64,000 nucleotides of DNA from Phycisphaerae bacterium (GTDB taxonomy: Bacteria; Planctomycetota; Phycisphaerae; UBA1845): contig JANQQK010000017.1 of NCBI GenBank assembly GCA_028289375.1, positions 1 to 64,000 of the forward strand, read 5' to 3'. A program made the position numbers and the translations under genes. Positions 33,999 to 42,178 of the stretch are shown here, one piece after another (positions within the stretch are counted from its first letter, which is position 1; each line of letters begins with the position of its first letter). The notes beneath the pieces were generated by a model, which saw nothing but the letters and a program-made list of their open reading frames with translations, was not told the origin of the DNA and searched no databases.

Positions 33999-35824
33999 TG
34001 CTGAATGGTCAGTTCCTCGGCATGTCGATCGGCAGGGGTGTGCTGCTCGCCCCATCGCGGTTTGAAGCGGTAAATCTGCCCCGTGCGTTCGAAGTGGAGC
34101 GTCAGTTGGCTGAAGCCATTGAGCGTGACGTACAGACCGAAGAATCGGTCCAACACGCGACCAAACAGGTACGCGTCCCCCTCGCCGGCGAAATGCTCCT
34201 CGTTGAGCCTGACGTCGATCTGTACACCGCGAAGCGGCGCGCCACGAACGATCCGCTGACTGAACCGCGATTTGATCTCGACAATGCCGTCGAGCATCCG
34301 CTGTCGCGCCAACGCCTCCTGAGCATCATGTTCAGAAAGGAAGTCATAGATCCGAAGCAGTTCACGAAGATGCTCGATGTCGGTCAGCGACACGTAATTC
34401 AGCGACATGTGCGAAATCAGCCGCCAATGCAGCCGCTTGCCCATCGGTGGACAGACCGTTTCGGTCGGCTTGACGATGTTGCGGAACCGCATCCCCGGCG
34501 GTGAACTGTCGGTCGGCTGATTGATATCACCGGCCCGCAGTTCACCGGGCAGATCACGATTCGTGCACGTCAGTTCGAGCGAAATGGTCTCGTCGTTGGG
34601 CAATTGACCGGCATGGCCGCCAACCACGAACGAGACATACGTGTCCGTGCCAAGACGCGGATCACCGCCCATGACGTTGGGGACGATGTGCGCCTGGTAA
34701 TACGTCGCCGACTGCGGATCCTGTGCAGCCATGTGGTTGAAGGAATAGAACGGCTTGATCTCGTGCGGTTCAACGCCCGCCGACGCATTCACACCATCCA
34801 CCCGATCGATCGCGTAGACCTCCTGATGACGGCGATCGGCTACGCCCGACTGCGATGCCTGAACCAGATACTGCACCCGATCGTGCGACAGACGAATCGG
34901 GTCGGCTGCCTGCTCAAACAGATTGATGATTGGCACGCAGTGCAGTCGCACGTTGTCCTGGCTGACCGTCGGATAGGATTCGAGACGATGGTTGAACGTG
35001 AAAGCGATTTCCAGGCTGCCGGTCTCAATCTCAAGCGCTTCAACCGCCTGATCCATCCCCACCAGATCGACGAACAGAAACCGCTCCTTGAACACGAAGT
35101 ATTCCTGAAGCAGGCGATAACCGACGAATGACCGCTTGGGATACGGCAACACCGCATCGGCGCGATCCAAACCCGCCGCCAGCACGCTATCCGCAGACAG
35201 CACGTGCTCCGCGCGATTCGGCGTGTTCGATCCGTCGCTGATCGTGACATGATCCGTGTGCGCAGCCAGCAGGTAATACAACATGAGCGACGTGCGCGGA
35301 TCACCCGCGAGGTGCAACCGCACCGTGTCGAGCTGAATGTCCGCCGTTGTCGCCTTGGGCGATGTCTCCAGCCTGATCCGCAGCAACGCCGGCTTGGCAG
35401 CCTCCGTCTCCAGAACAACCGACGAGATCCGCCACGGTCGAACCACCGCCGGCCAGGTCGATCGATATCGACACACCGTCCCGTCCACGCGCGTGCTGCC
35501 GAACTCGGCAGCCGTGTCCACGGTATATGGCCCTTGCATCTGGTCCACTTCGGGGAGGAACTCCAGGATGCTCATCGACGGAATGGGCCTGAGATAGTGC
35601 GGCCACAGCATGGACATGAGCGACGCCGTGATCTCGGGCAGCTCGTCGTCGAGCTTTTCACGAATGCGACCGCACATGAATGCGACGCCCTCGAGCAGTC
35701 GCTCGACGTCCGGATCGGTCCCACGATCGCCAAGCATCCGCGCGATCTCAGGATTGGCCCGCGCAAACTCCGGCCCCACATCCCGCAGGTATCGAAGTTC
35801 ATCCTGGAAATAGGCGTTGCTCAC
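33995..35824 (-). CDS. tssF: T6SS baseplate protein TssF
   Basis: TssF is the largest baseplate wedge protein. The 609-aa product begins with the classic YFQDELRYLRDVGPEFARANPEIARML, then LTASLMSMLWPHYLRPIPSM-like text and a C-terminal region with RGVQIDVRLNEEHFAGEGDAY, as in the ImpG/VasA family. The GTG at 35824 is preferred because TssF proteins start almost directly at this ELRYLR motif. A 13-codon extension to 35863 also exists. No clear ribosome site was found. It overlaps tssG by 4 bp. Confidence 0.92.
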   Translation of the reverse strand: MSNAYFQDELRYLRDVGPEFARANPEIARMLGDRGTDPDVERLLEGVAFMCGRIREKLDDELPEITASLMSMLWPHYLRPIPSMSILEFLPEVDQMQGPYTVDTAAEFGSTRVDGTVCRYRSTWPAVVRPWRISSVVLETEAAKPALLRIRLETSPKATTADIQLDTVRLHLAGDPRTSLMLYYLLAAHTDHVTISDGSNTPNRAEHVLSADSVLAAGLDRADAVLPYPKRSFVGYRLLQEYFVFKERFLFVDLVGMDQAVEALEIETGSLEIAFTFNHRLESYPTVSQDNVRLHCVPIINLFEQAADPIRLSHDRVQYLVQASQSGVADRRHQEVYAIDRVDGVNASAGVEPHEIKPFYSFNHMAAQDPQSATYYQAHIVPNVMGGDPRLGTDTYVSFVVGGHAGQLPNDETISLELTCTNRDLPGELRAGDINQPTDSSPPGMRFRNIVKPTETVCPPMGKRLHWRLISHMSLNYVSLTDIEHLRELLRIYDFLSEHDAQEALARQRMLDGIVEIKSRFSQRIVRGAPLRGVQIDVRLNEEHFAGEGDAYLFGRVLDRFFGLYVTLNGFSQLTLHFERTGQIYRFKPRWGEQHTPADRHAEELTIQQ

Positions 35825-35913
35825 AGCCCGTTCACCATGTGGATAGAAAAAAGGTCCCGCCACCTCGCCGGGACCGCATCATCCGACACCGTCACCGATG
35901 CGCGGATGGAGTT

Positions 35914-36348
35914 TTACTCTGATACGTCGAAGTATCCGCCGCCGCTTAGCTCCGTCTCATACCAGACACGGTGCTGCCCCGAATCGGTTACCAGCGTGGC
36001 ATCGATCCGATATGACAGCGATCGGCCGTCATCGTCGTCGCCAGCAGCTTTCGACACACGTACGTTGCGGAGTCGCGGCTCGTATGACTCCACGGTCACG
36101 CGAATGGCATCCTCGACGCGCTGCTGGTAATCCTTGCTGCCGACCATGAGATCGGTCAACGCGGGTAACCCATAGTTCGGCAACGCCTCGCTCATCCCAT
36201 GACGGGCATTGAGCAATCGTTCGAGCTGCCGACGCACCGACTCGAGCAGCGCGTCGACGTCCTGTTCAGCAGACGCCTGGTAGCGACCACGCGACCGCTC
36301 GCCACCGGTTGCGATCCGTTCAAGCAGCGAGCGCTCGCGCGCCATCAC
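35914..36348 (-). CDS. tssE: T6SS baseplate protein TssE (gp25-like)
   Basis: TssE is the gp25-like baseplate hub that nucleates the sheath. The 144-aa protein has SLLERI at its start, DALLESVRRQLERLLNARHG, then NYGLPAL, and YEPRLRNVRV with the family's core Glu-Pro-Arg-Leu, close to the EPRL/xY motif of gp25 proteins. Start is at the ATG pair 36348/36345. It is 77 bp downstream of hcp and 89 bp upstream of tssF. Confidence 0.93.
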   Translation of the reverse strand: MMARERSLLERIATGGERSRGRYQASAEQDVDALLESVRRQLERLLNARHGMSEALPNYGLPALTDLMVGSKDYQQRVEDAIRVTVESYEPRLRNVRVSKAAGDDDDGRSLSYRIDATLVTDSGQHRVWYETELSGGGYFDVSE

Positions 36349-36425
36349 AACATCTCCACAACGCAGCCGTCACGTCCGCCAAACCGCCAACGCAGCGAAG
36401 AACGTCACCGTCGTATCCGTGACGA

Positions 36426-36905
36426 TTATCCACCGCCAGGAGCGCGCCACTTGTCCATTTCAATCGCAGAGTCCGGCAGCCAGTTCCACTCGATCTCCTC
36501 GTACACAAAGCTGTACTGGATCATGTGGCGGTACGATTCGTTGGCCGGCACGAAGCTCATCGGCATGTATGGGCGGATGTCCACGACGCGTGCCTCACGC
36601 ATCGTGATCGTGTAGTACTTCGCTTCCTCGCGCGACTCGGGATCAATCCGATAAAAGTCGAGCGTGATCTCAGCCAGATTCTGACCCGTGCACATCGCCT
36701 TATGCAGACCGGGGGTGGCCTTGTCGATCAATGCCACGACACGCAGCGGGCTGTGCACGCGGACGCCCGACGCCTGACCTGTCGTCGGCTCGACCGGCTG
36801 ATGCACATGATGCTCGATCTCGAAAATGTCGATCGTGTTGTCACGACCCTCCTTCTCGCAAGAACCCGGATACTCAGGAACTGTCAAATTGCATGGTGTT
36901 GGCAT
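36426..36905 (-). CDS. hcp: T6SS inner-tube protein Hcp (TssD)
   Basis: Hcp hexamers stack into the tube that the sheath propels. The 159-aa protein has the Hcp-type pattern of short strands, VHSPLRVVALIDKATPGLHKAM, then ITLDFYR, and YTITMREARVVDIRPYM, with a C-terminal FVYEEIEWNW typical of the family. The leader region is CNLTVPEYPGSCEKEGRDNTID. Upstream GGGAG lies nine bases from the ATG. A 252-bp gap separates it from tssC, so it may have an independent promoter, which fits a protein needed in excess. It lacks any C-terminal toxin extension. Confidence 0.92.
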   Translation of the reverse strand: MPTPCNLTVPEYPGSCEKEGRDNTIDIFEIEHHVHQPVEPTTGQASGVRVHSPLRVVALIDKATPGLHKAMCTGQNLAEITLDFYRIDPESREEAKYYTITMREARVVDIRPYMPMSFVPANESYRHMIQYSFVYEEIEWNWLPDSAIEMDKWRAPGGG

Positions 36906-37157
36906 TGAAAAATTCTCCCAAAAAGTGTTGCCGCCGGACGCTCATCCCGGCCCGATCCACCATGGATCGACCCGACGCCACGCCCTACCCAGATACCCCA
37001 TCGGTGCAACAACCACCGGCGACCCGCAACCAACATGCGATCCCGACCGGCTTGCACCCACTCATTGCAGGACAACTGCCCGCAATCCGCCCCACGTACG
37101 ACTGACTGTTCATCCAACACGACACGGCCAAACCGCAGTGCGTTAGAGTTTTTTCCA

Positions 37158-38639
37158 TTAACTTGGTGGCGGATCGAACTGGCCGACCATCGACAGCTCA
37201 ATCTCGACACCCTTCAGCTTGAAGTGCGGGATCATCTGCACCTCGGATTTGAACATGCCCGGCTTGCCGGGAACCGGCTCAGCGGTGACCTGAACCTCCT
37301 TCAGCGGGTACTTGGCTGCCAAGGTGTCATCCATCGTGCCCTGACGGCAATACTGCTTCAGCCACTTGTTGATCTCGCCGGTCATCTTCTCGGCGTCCAT
37401 CACGCGGCCCATATTCTCACGCCAAATCACCTTCAGATAGTGCGCAATACGGCAGGAGATCATCAGGTACGGAAGCGACATGCCCAAACGAGCGCGGGTC
37501 TCGTCTTCCTTGCCCTCCGCCGTGTCCGGGAACTTGCCGACCCGCTTGGCGGATGGCGCATCGAAGAAGGCTGCATTGTCGCTGCCCTTTCGCATGACCA
37601 GCGGAATAAAGCCGAAGTTGCACAGATCGACGTCCATGTCCTCAGAGATCAGCGTCTCAGTCGGAATCTTCGTCTGGTACTGACCGGTCGCTTCGTACTG
37701 GTGCAGTGGCAGATTCGGCACCGTGCCGCCACTGTTCGGACCGACGATCGCGTTGTACCAGCCGAAGTTGGCGAAGCTCTCGGTCATGCGTCCAGCCAGG
37801 GCGAACGAAGCGTTGCCCCACAGATAGCGGTCATGATTCTCCGTGCGGACGTCTTCCTGGAACGTGAAGTCCTTCACATCCTGATCTTCAACCGTGTAGG
37901 GCTTGCGCAACAGGAATCGCGGCATCGCCAGACCGATGTAGCGAGAATCATCCGAATCGCGGAATGCGTTCCATTTCGTGTACTGAGGCTGCTCGAAGAT
38001 CTCGTACATCTCCGCCATCCGCGGCAGACCTTCAAACGACTCTTCCTTCTTGCCGAACATCTTCGAGCTGGCGCCACCGATGAACGGGCACTTGGACACA
38101 GCCGCCACTCGGGCGACCTCCGTCAGCAACTCGCAGTCCGGATTGGCGTTGGAGAACTCAAAGTTCGACACCATCAAGCCGTAAGGATTGCCGCCGAACG
38201 TATTGTACTGATCGCGGTAGACGGTCTTGAACAGACCCGATTTCTGCCAATCCTTGCAATCCTCGAAGTCCTCAAGCAGGTCATCCTTCGTGCAGTTCAG
38301 CACTTCGATACGGATGTTCTGACGGAATTCCGTGTTGTCGACGAGGTACCACAAACTCCGCCACGCCGACTCAAGTTTCTGGAACTGGTCGTTGTGCAGA
38401 ATCTCGTTCACCTGCGAGCTGATCTGCTGATCGATCTCGGCAATGAAGTCGTCGACGACCTGCTTGTTGATCGTCACCTTGTTGAGATCCAGGCCCGACG
38501 CCTTCTGGACAATCCCGGCAATGCCCTTGCGATATAGATCGCGATAGTCGTTGTCGAGGTCGAGGCTGTCGATCAATGAGTCGACAGCGGACGCCTCGGA
38601 AGCGGCTGCCGGTTGTGCTTCCTGCGGTTGTTCTGCCAT
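37158..38639 (-). CDS. tssC: T6SS sheath large subunit TssC
   Basis: TssC forms the outer body of the contractile sheath with TssB. The 493-aa protein has LESAWRSLWYLV, GGNPYGLMVSNFEF, the PFIGGASSKMFG segment, RYIGLAMPRFLLRKPY and LWGNASFALAGRM, all diagnostic of ImpC/VipB. An N-terminal acidic helix, AVDSLIDSLDLD, matches the ClpV-binding helix of other TssC proteins. A TTG frame begins at 38660, but an AAGGAG sits inside it and correctly places the start at the ATG at 38639. It is 80 bp downstream of tssB. A fused TssB-TssC paralogue is encoded at 18360-20174. Confidence 0.95.
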   Translation of the reverse strand: MAEQPQEAQPAAASEASAVDSLIDSLDLDNDYRDLYRKGIAGIVQKASGLDLNKVTINKQVVDDFIAEIDQQISSQVNEILHNDQFQKLESAWRSLWYLVDNTEFRQNIRIEVLNCTKDDLLEDFEDCKDWQKSGLFKTVYRDQYNTFGGNPYGLMVSNFEFSNANPDCELLTEVARVAAVSKCPFIGGASSKMFGKKEESFEGLPRMAEMYEIFEQPQYTKWNAFRDSDDSRYIGLAMPRFLLRKPYTVEDQDVKDFTFQEDVRTENHDRYLWGNASFALAGRMTESFANFGWYNAIVGPNSGGTVPNLPLHQYEATGQYQTKIPTETLISEDMDVDLCNFGFIPLVMRKGSDNAAFFDAPSAKRVGKFPDTAEGKEDETRARLGMSLPYLMISCRIAHYLKVIWRENMGRVMDAEKMTGEINKWLKQYCRQGTMDDTLAAKYPLKEVQVTAEPVPGKPGMFKSEVQMIPHFKLKGVEIELSMVGQFDPPPS

Positions 38640-38648
38640 GTCTTCTAT

Positions 38649-38654
38649 CTCCTT
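38649..38654 (-). promoter_or_regulatory. Ribosome binding site fixing the tssC start
   Basis: AAGGAG on the minus strand, nine bases upstream of the ATG at 38639, lies within the longer TTG-initiated frame and shows the true start is the downstream ATG. Confidence 0.7.
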
Positions 38655-38719
38655 AGACAACGCGATGCTCGCGTTGGTCCTGTTTGGTTCGCATCCACAC
38701 CGACGCTGGCGGGGGCTTC

Positions 38720-39256
38720 CTACGCCTCAGCAGGCGGATCTCCACCGCCGCCCTCGGCAGCCTCGCCACCACCACCACCGCCGCCTTCAGCCTGAGCGAT
38801 CATGGCCATGATCTGGTCCCGCACGGCAGGATCCTTGATGGCGTCCATCAGTTGCTTCTGAGCGCCCTTGTCCCCCATCTTGGGACGCAACGCCTTCATC
38901 GCATCGCGAAGCTCCAGCAGGTTCTTCAACTGCGGCACCTGCCGCGCGATCGACTCAGGTCGGAAGTCCTTCAGCGTGCCAAACTTCAACGACACCGGCA
39001 TCTCACCGGTACCGGCGATGCGATCATCCACACTCAGATCGAGCGACAAATTGTGACTCTGCATCACCGAATCGAAGTTCGACTTGTTGATGTCCAAAGG
39101 CTCACGCTCCTCGATCGGACGCTTGTCATCCTTCAGCGTGTAGTCTCCCATCACCAGCATGCGGAACGGCAACTCAGGCTCGGCTCCGCCGCGAAGCTTG
39201 TCCGAGATCGCGATGTTCACGCGCGACTCCCGTGCCTTTGATGCGCCTTTGGCCAT
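38720..39256 (-). CDS. tssB: T6SS sheath small subunit TssB
   Basis: TssB (VipA/ImpB) pairs with TssC to form the sheath. The 178-aa protein has the conserved sequence LPFRMLVMGDYTL, an ERxPL-like EEREPLDINKSNFDSVM, and LKDFRPESIARQVPQLKNLLELR. The C-terminus after residue ~150 is a Gly/Glu/Ala-rich low-complexity tail (GGGGGGEAAEGGGG). The ATG has AAGGAG seven bases upstream. It lies 31 bp downstream of tssA and 80 bp upstream of tssC. Confidence 0.95.
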   Translation of the reverse strand: MAKGASKARESRVNIAISDKLRGGAEPELPFRMLVMGDYTLKDDKRPIEEREPLDINKSNFDSVMQSHNLSLDLSVDDRIAGTGEMPVSLKFGTLKDFRPESIARQVPQLKNLLELRDAMKALRPKMGDKGAQKQLMDAIKDPAVRDQIMAMIAQAEGGGGGGGEAAEGGGGDPPAEA

Positions 39257-39287
39257 GATCTACTCCTTACCTCGTCTCAACACCTGA

Positions 39288-40880
39288 CTACTTGCCCGAA
39301 GGCTCAGCCGCGAGCGCGGCCAACGGATCCAACCGGCAAAGCCATGAAAATGATTCTTCAACCTGACGCAAGCGCTCTGCGTCGGGATCCTTTTGGGCCG
39401 ATGTCAGCCCTTTACGACAACGATACAGCGTCTGTGCGAGGTCCACAACCAATTGAGGCTCCCACTCGCTGATGTTGTACTTCTCAACCTCGTTGTAACA
39501 CTCTTCCAACAGCGGTGCAGCCAACTGCAAGCGCTGCGAATCGAAACACAATCGGGCGATCTGCAGACGCCAAAGGAAACGGTCGCGACGCTGACTCACC
39601 GTCGCTAGACCTTCCTGCAATTCCTTCAACGCGTCCTTCAGCTTCCCGGACCCGGCCAACTTTCTCGCTTTGTCAGATGCCTCAGTGAGTCGGCCGTTGC
39701 TCGCGCCCCCGCCGCCACCACCCTCGCCCCCCTTCGGCAGCACATCCGACTCAAGCCACATCTTCGTTTCACCGCCACAAAGCGGCGTGCCGTTGGCAAA
39801 TCGCAACTCGAACAGGCCGTCACCCAATCGCTGGCACAAGGCAGCCGTCTGGCCCATGACAGACTGACGAGCATTTTCGAATGCAGGTCCAAGCCCCTGC
39901 ATGGCCGCACATACATAACGCTGCAGATCAAGCCACAACGGGTCGTTCGTCCGGAACGCTCCTTCAGCACCATTCAGAAGATGCTCGAACAAACCGTTTG
40001 ACAACTGATGCGCCAGCGCATCGACCTTCGACGCCTCAGGATTCGGAATACTCGTCCTCGCCTGCTCCGACGCCGGCAGCGTGACCTTGGACCATTTCAA
40101 CACACGCAAAAGACCATACGGCAGCGGGTCCTTCGGGTCTGCCTTTCGCATGAAGCCCACCGCGTCAAGCACCGCCTTTCGAGCCGCACCCGTATCGGCA
40201 ACCTCTCCGGCCGAAAACGTCCCCGCCGATGCAGCCGCAGGAGCAGCCGCCGGTGCGGCGGCAGCACTTCCCGCCGCGGGTGCGGGTGTTGGTGCAGCAG
40301 CTGCGGGTTCGGCGGCGGGCTTGGGACGACGCCCAGCCAACTCCTTGATGCCCGACTTGAACTTCTTGAAGTCCGGACCGTCATCGGGCATCTTCTCAAG
40401 CAGCGCTGCCTCAAGCTCATCGATCCGCGTCACACACAAATCGATCGCATCGAATTCATCGGGCTTGGGCTGATTCTCGCGGAACCATCCGCCCTCTGAA
40501 AAGCGATCCGTCAGCGTCTCGATTCGCGCCTTGCGACGCCTGGGACGCTGCGGAAAACAGCCATCCCAGAAGTTCCGGACCATTTCGGTCAGCAGACCGA
40601 GGGCCGCCGCAAGACCGCTGTAACCGTGTCGCTGAAACAGTGCATGTCCCAGCGCTGCAGCGACTTCAACGTCTTTCGATTTGGACCCCAGAAGGTTGCT
40701 CGCATCCTGTTCGAGCTTGTACCAATCGGGGTCCTCAGCTTCGATACGTCCAAGCTTGCCGAGTTCTGCCAGCGCATCGATGTATTGTTCGTCATCGGCC
40801 GCGTCGACGCCGCAGGCATCGGGACCGGAGATCGGATTCTTACCGAGATCAAGTGTGGATGTTTCGTCAAACGCAGGCAT
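39288..40880 (-). CDS. tssA: T6SS cap/assembly protein TssA
   Basis: TssA initiates baseplate and tail assembly and in some systems caps the growing tail. The 530-aa product has an N-terminal ImpA domain (~10-160: GPDACGVDA, ALGLLTEMVRNFWDGCFP and LTDRFSEGGWF). An Ala/Pro-rich linker follows (about 180-225), then a middle helical region and a VasJ-type C-terminal domain (~430-520). Length matches the longer TssA classes. It lies upstream of tssB, a common order. A 245-bp gap separates it from tagF; nothing coding was found there. Confidence 0.9.
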   Translation of the reverse strand: MPAFDETSTLDLGKNPISGPDACGVDAADDEQYIDALAELGKLGRIEAEDPDWYKLEQDASNLLGSKSKDVEVAAALGHALFQRHGYSGLAAALGLLTEMVRNFWDGCFPQRPRRRKARIETLTDRFSEGGWFRENQPKPDEFDAIDLCVTRIDELEAALLEKMPDDGPDFKKFKSGIKELAGRRPKPAAEPAAAAPTPAPAAGSAAAAPAAAPAAASAGTFSAGEVADTGAARKAVLDAVGFMRKADPKDPLPYGLLRVLKWSKVTLPASEQARTSIPNPEASKVDALAHQLSNGLFEHLLNGAEGAFRTNDPLWLDLQRYVCAAMQGLGPAFENARQSVMGQTAALCQRLGDGLFELRFANGTPLCGGETKMWLESDVLPKGGEGGGGGGASNGRLTEASDKARKLAGSGKLKDALKELQEGLATVSQRRDRFLWRLQIARLCFDSQRLQLAAPLLEECYNEVEKYNISEWEPQLVVDLAQTLYRCRKGLTSAQKDPDAERLRQVEESFSWLCRLDPLAALAAEPSGK

Positions 40881-41125
40881 GCGGTTCGCTGTGTGTCTAC
40901 CTCAGTGTCCGTTCATCGGGCAACCAAGCCCGAACAAATTCCGGGCGACATTCCCGGCACAATTTCACGACGGAACGGCTGAAAAAGGGAGCACGCTGCC
41001 CAGCCCCCCAACCGGCAACCTGTCTCGCGCGAGACCCGAAACCCGCCCCCGATTCCGGCGAACGTGTCCATAAGGTTCTGGCTCGCAACCGTATACGTTC
41101 GATGGTAAAATTCTCATGACAAAAG

Positions 41126-42115
41126 TCAAGCTGAATTGTCGCTCCCAGCCACGAAATCGACCCAGCGCTCAGGCGTCGCAACATCCGCCGACGGCGCTTC
41201 ATCCGTCGCACCGCCATCCACATCATCCACATACCCAAGCGTCTTGTGCGCCGGCGTCATCAGAAGAAAATCCTCTTCCAGCAGCGGACGCATCACGACG
41301 CCCAACCATCCGATCGCGTTGTCCCAGCCATTCGAAACAAAGAGCGAAAACGCGCGTTTCTGCAACGACGCGCGCGAGCCAAGCCATCGCAGCCAACCCG
41401 CCACCTGTGTCGCCGATGCAAGCGAACCAGTCACCGGAAATCGCAGCGTCACATCAAACGCACCCGACGCAAGCGACCGAATGCTCTCACCACGCCGGGA
41501 GACCTGCCCCAGCCATGCCTGCTCTTCCTTCGTCTTCAACCCGTCCTGAACACCCCCGAACCATGTCCGGAATGGCACTTCCCGCGCCTGTCGCAACCAC
41601 GCATCATCACCGTCCGGCGATTCCAGCCACGACAAGTCAAGCTCGCGCTCTCCAAACGAATGCTCGAATTTGCCGGGCGAGTTTAAAAATCGCGACACGT
41701 CCCGACGCATTGCCAACAATCGCTCCAGCGTGGCCATCACACCGCCGACCGTCCGATCCGTCGGGCCCGACAACGCAGCCGTCGGCAAACCAACGTAAAA
41801 ACACATCGGGAACGGCCGACCCCGCATGTCCCCACCGAAATCCAGAATCGCCGCCAAAACCGTCATTTCCGATTCCGCCAGCCGCGCCGCACACACGCTT
41901 AAGGGGAGCAGACTGCGCGAACCACCCGCCTGATCAGCACGACCCTTGTAAATCTCAAAGCCCTTGAGGATCCAGTCGTTGAATTCGAGGCACCATTCAT
42001 CATCGCCGGCAGACGTGTAGTAGTCCGGATAGGTCGGCAGCTTGCCAAACCAGCGCACACGCCCGTCTACCTGCGATTCTGACGCCTTGGATTTGAAGAT
42101 GTCGGTCCAACCCAT
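41126..42115 (-). CDS. tagF: T6SS regulator TagF
   Basis: TagF represses T6SS assembly post-translationally, usually by binding Fha, and is opposed by the PpkA kinase pathway in Pseudomonas. The 329-aa protein has the family's start (WFGKLPTYPDYYT near residue 22) and FGGDMRGRPFPMCFYVG, and a second half with DLSWLESPDGD and related segments. Two halves are consistent with the known TagF-type architecture, but the C-terminal part is divergent. It is next to tssM, the core membrane gene. Its Fha partner is not recognisable in this window. The start at 42115 is followed directly by conserved sequence. Confidence 0.82.
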   Translation of the reverse strand: MGWTDIFKSKASESQVDGRVRWFGKLPTYPDYYTSAGDDEWCLEFNDWILKGFEIYKGRADQAGGSRSLLPLSVCAARLAESEMTVLAAILDFGGDMRGRPFPMCFYVGLPTAALSGPTDRTVGGVMATLERLLAMRRDVSRFLNSPGKFEHSFGERELDLSWLESPDGDDAWLRQAREVPFRTWFGGVQDGLKTKEEQAWLGQVSRRGESIRSLASGAFDVTLRFPVTGSLASATQVAGWLRWLGSRASLQKRAFSLFVSNGWDNAIGWLGVVMRPLLEEDFLLMTPAHKTLGYVDDVDGGATDEAPSADVATPERWVDFVAGSDNSA

Positions 42116-42178
42116 CGATGCGTCACGCCCCTCTGATCAGCCTCTCCAACCCATGCTCAAACCAAACCTCATGAACCG

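Noticed and set aside
18360..39256. Phage tail, R-type pyocin or Afp/Pvc-like injection system
   Set aside because: TssJ-like, TssK, TssL, TssM, TssA, TssF, TssG and ClpV are all present, so the core is T6SS; no phage tail tape measure, fibre or lysis gene was found.
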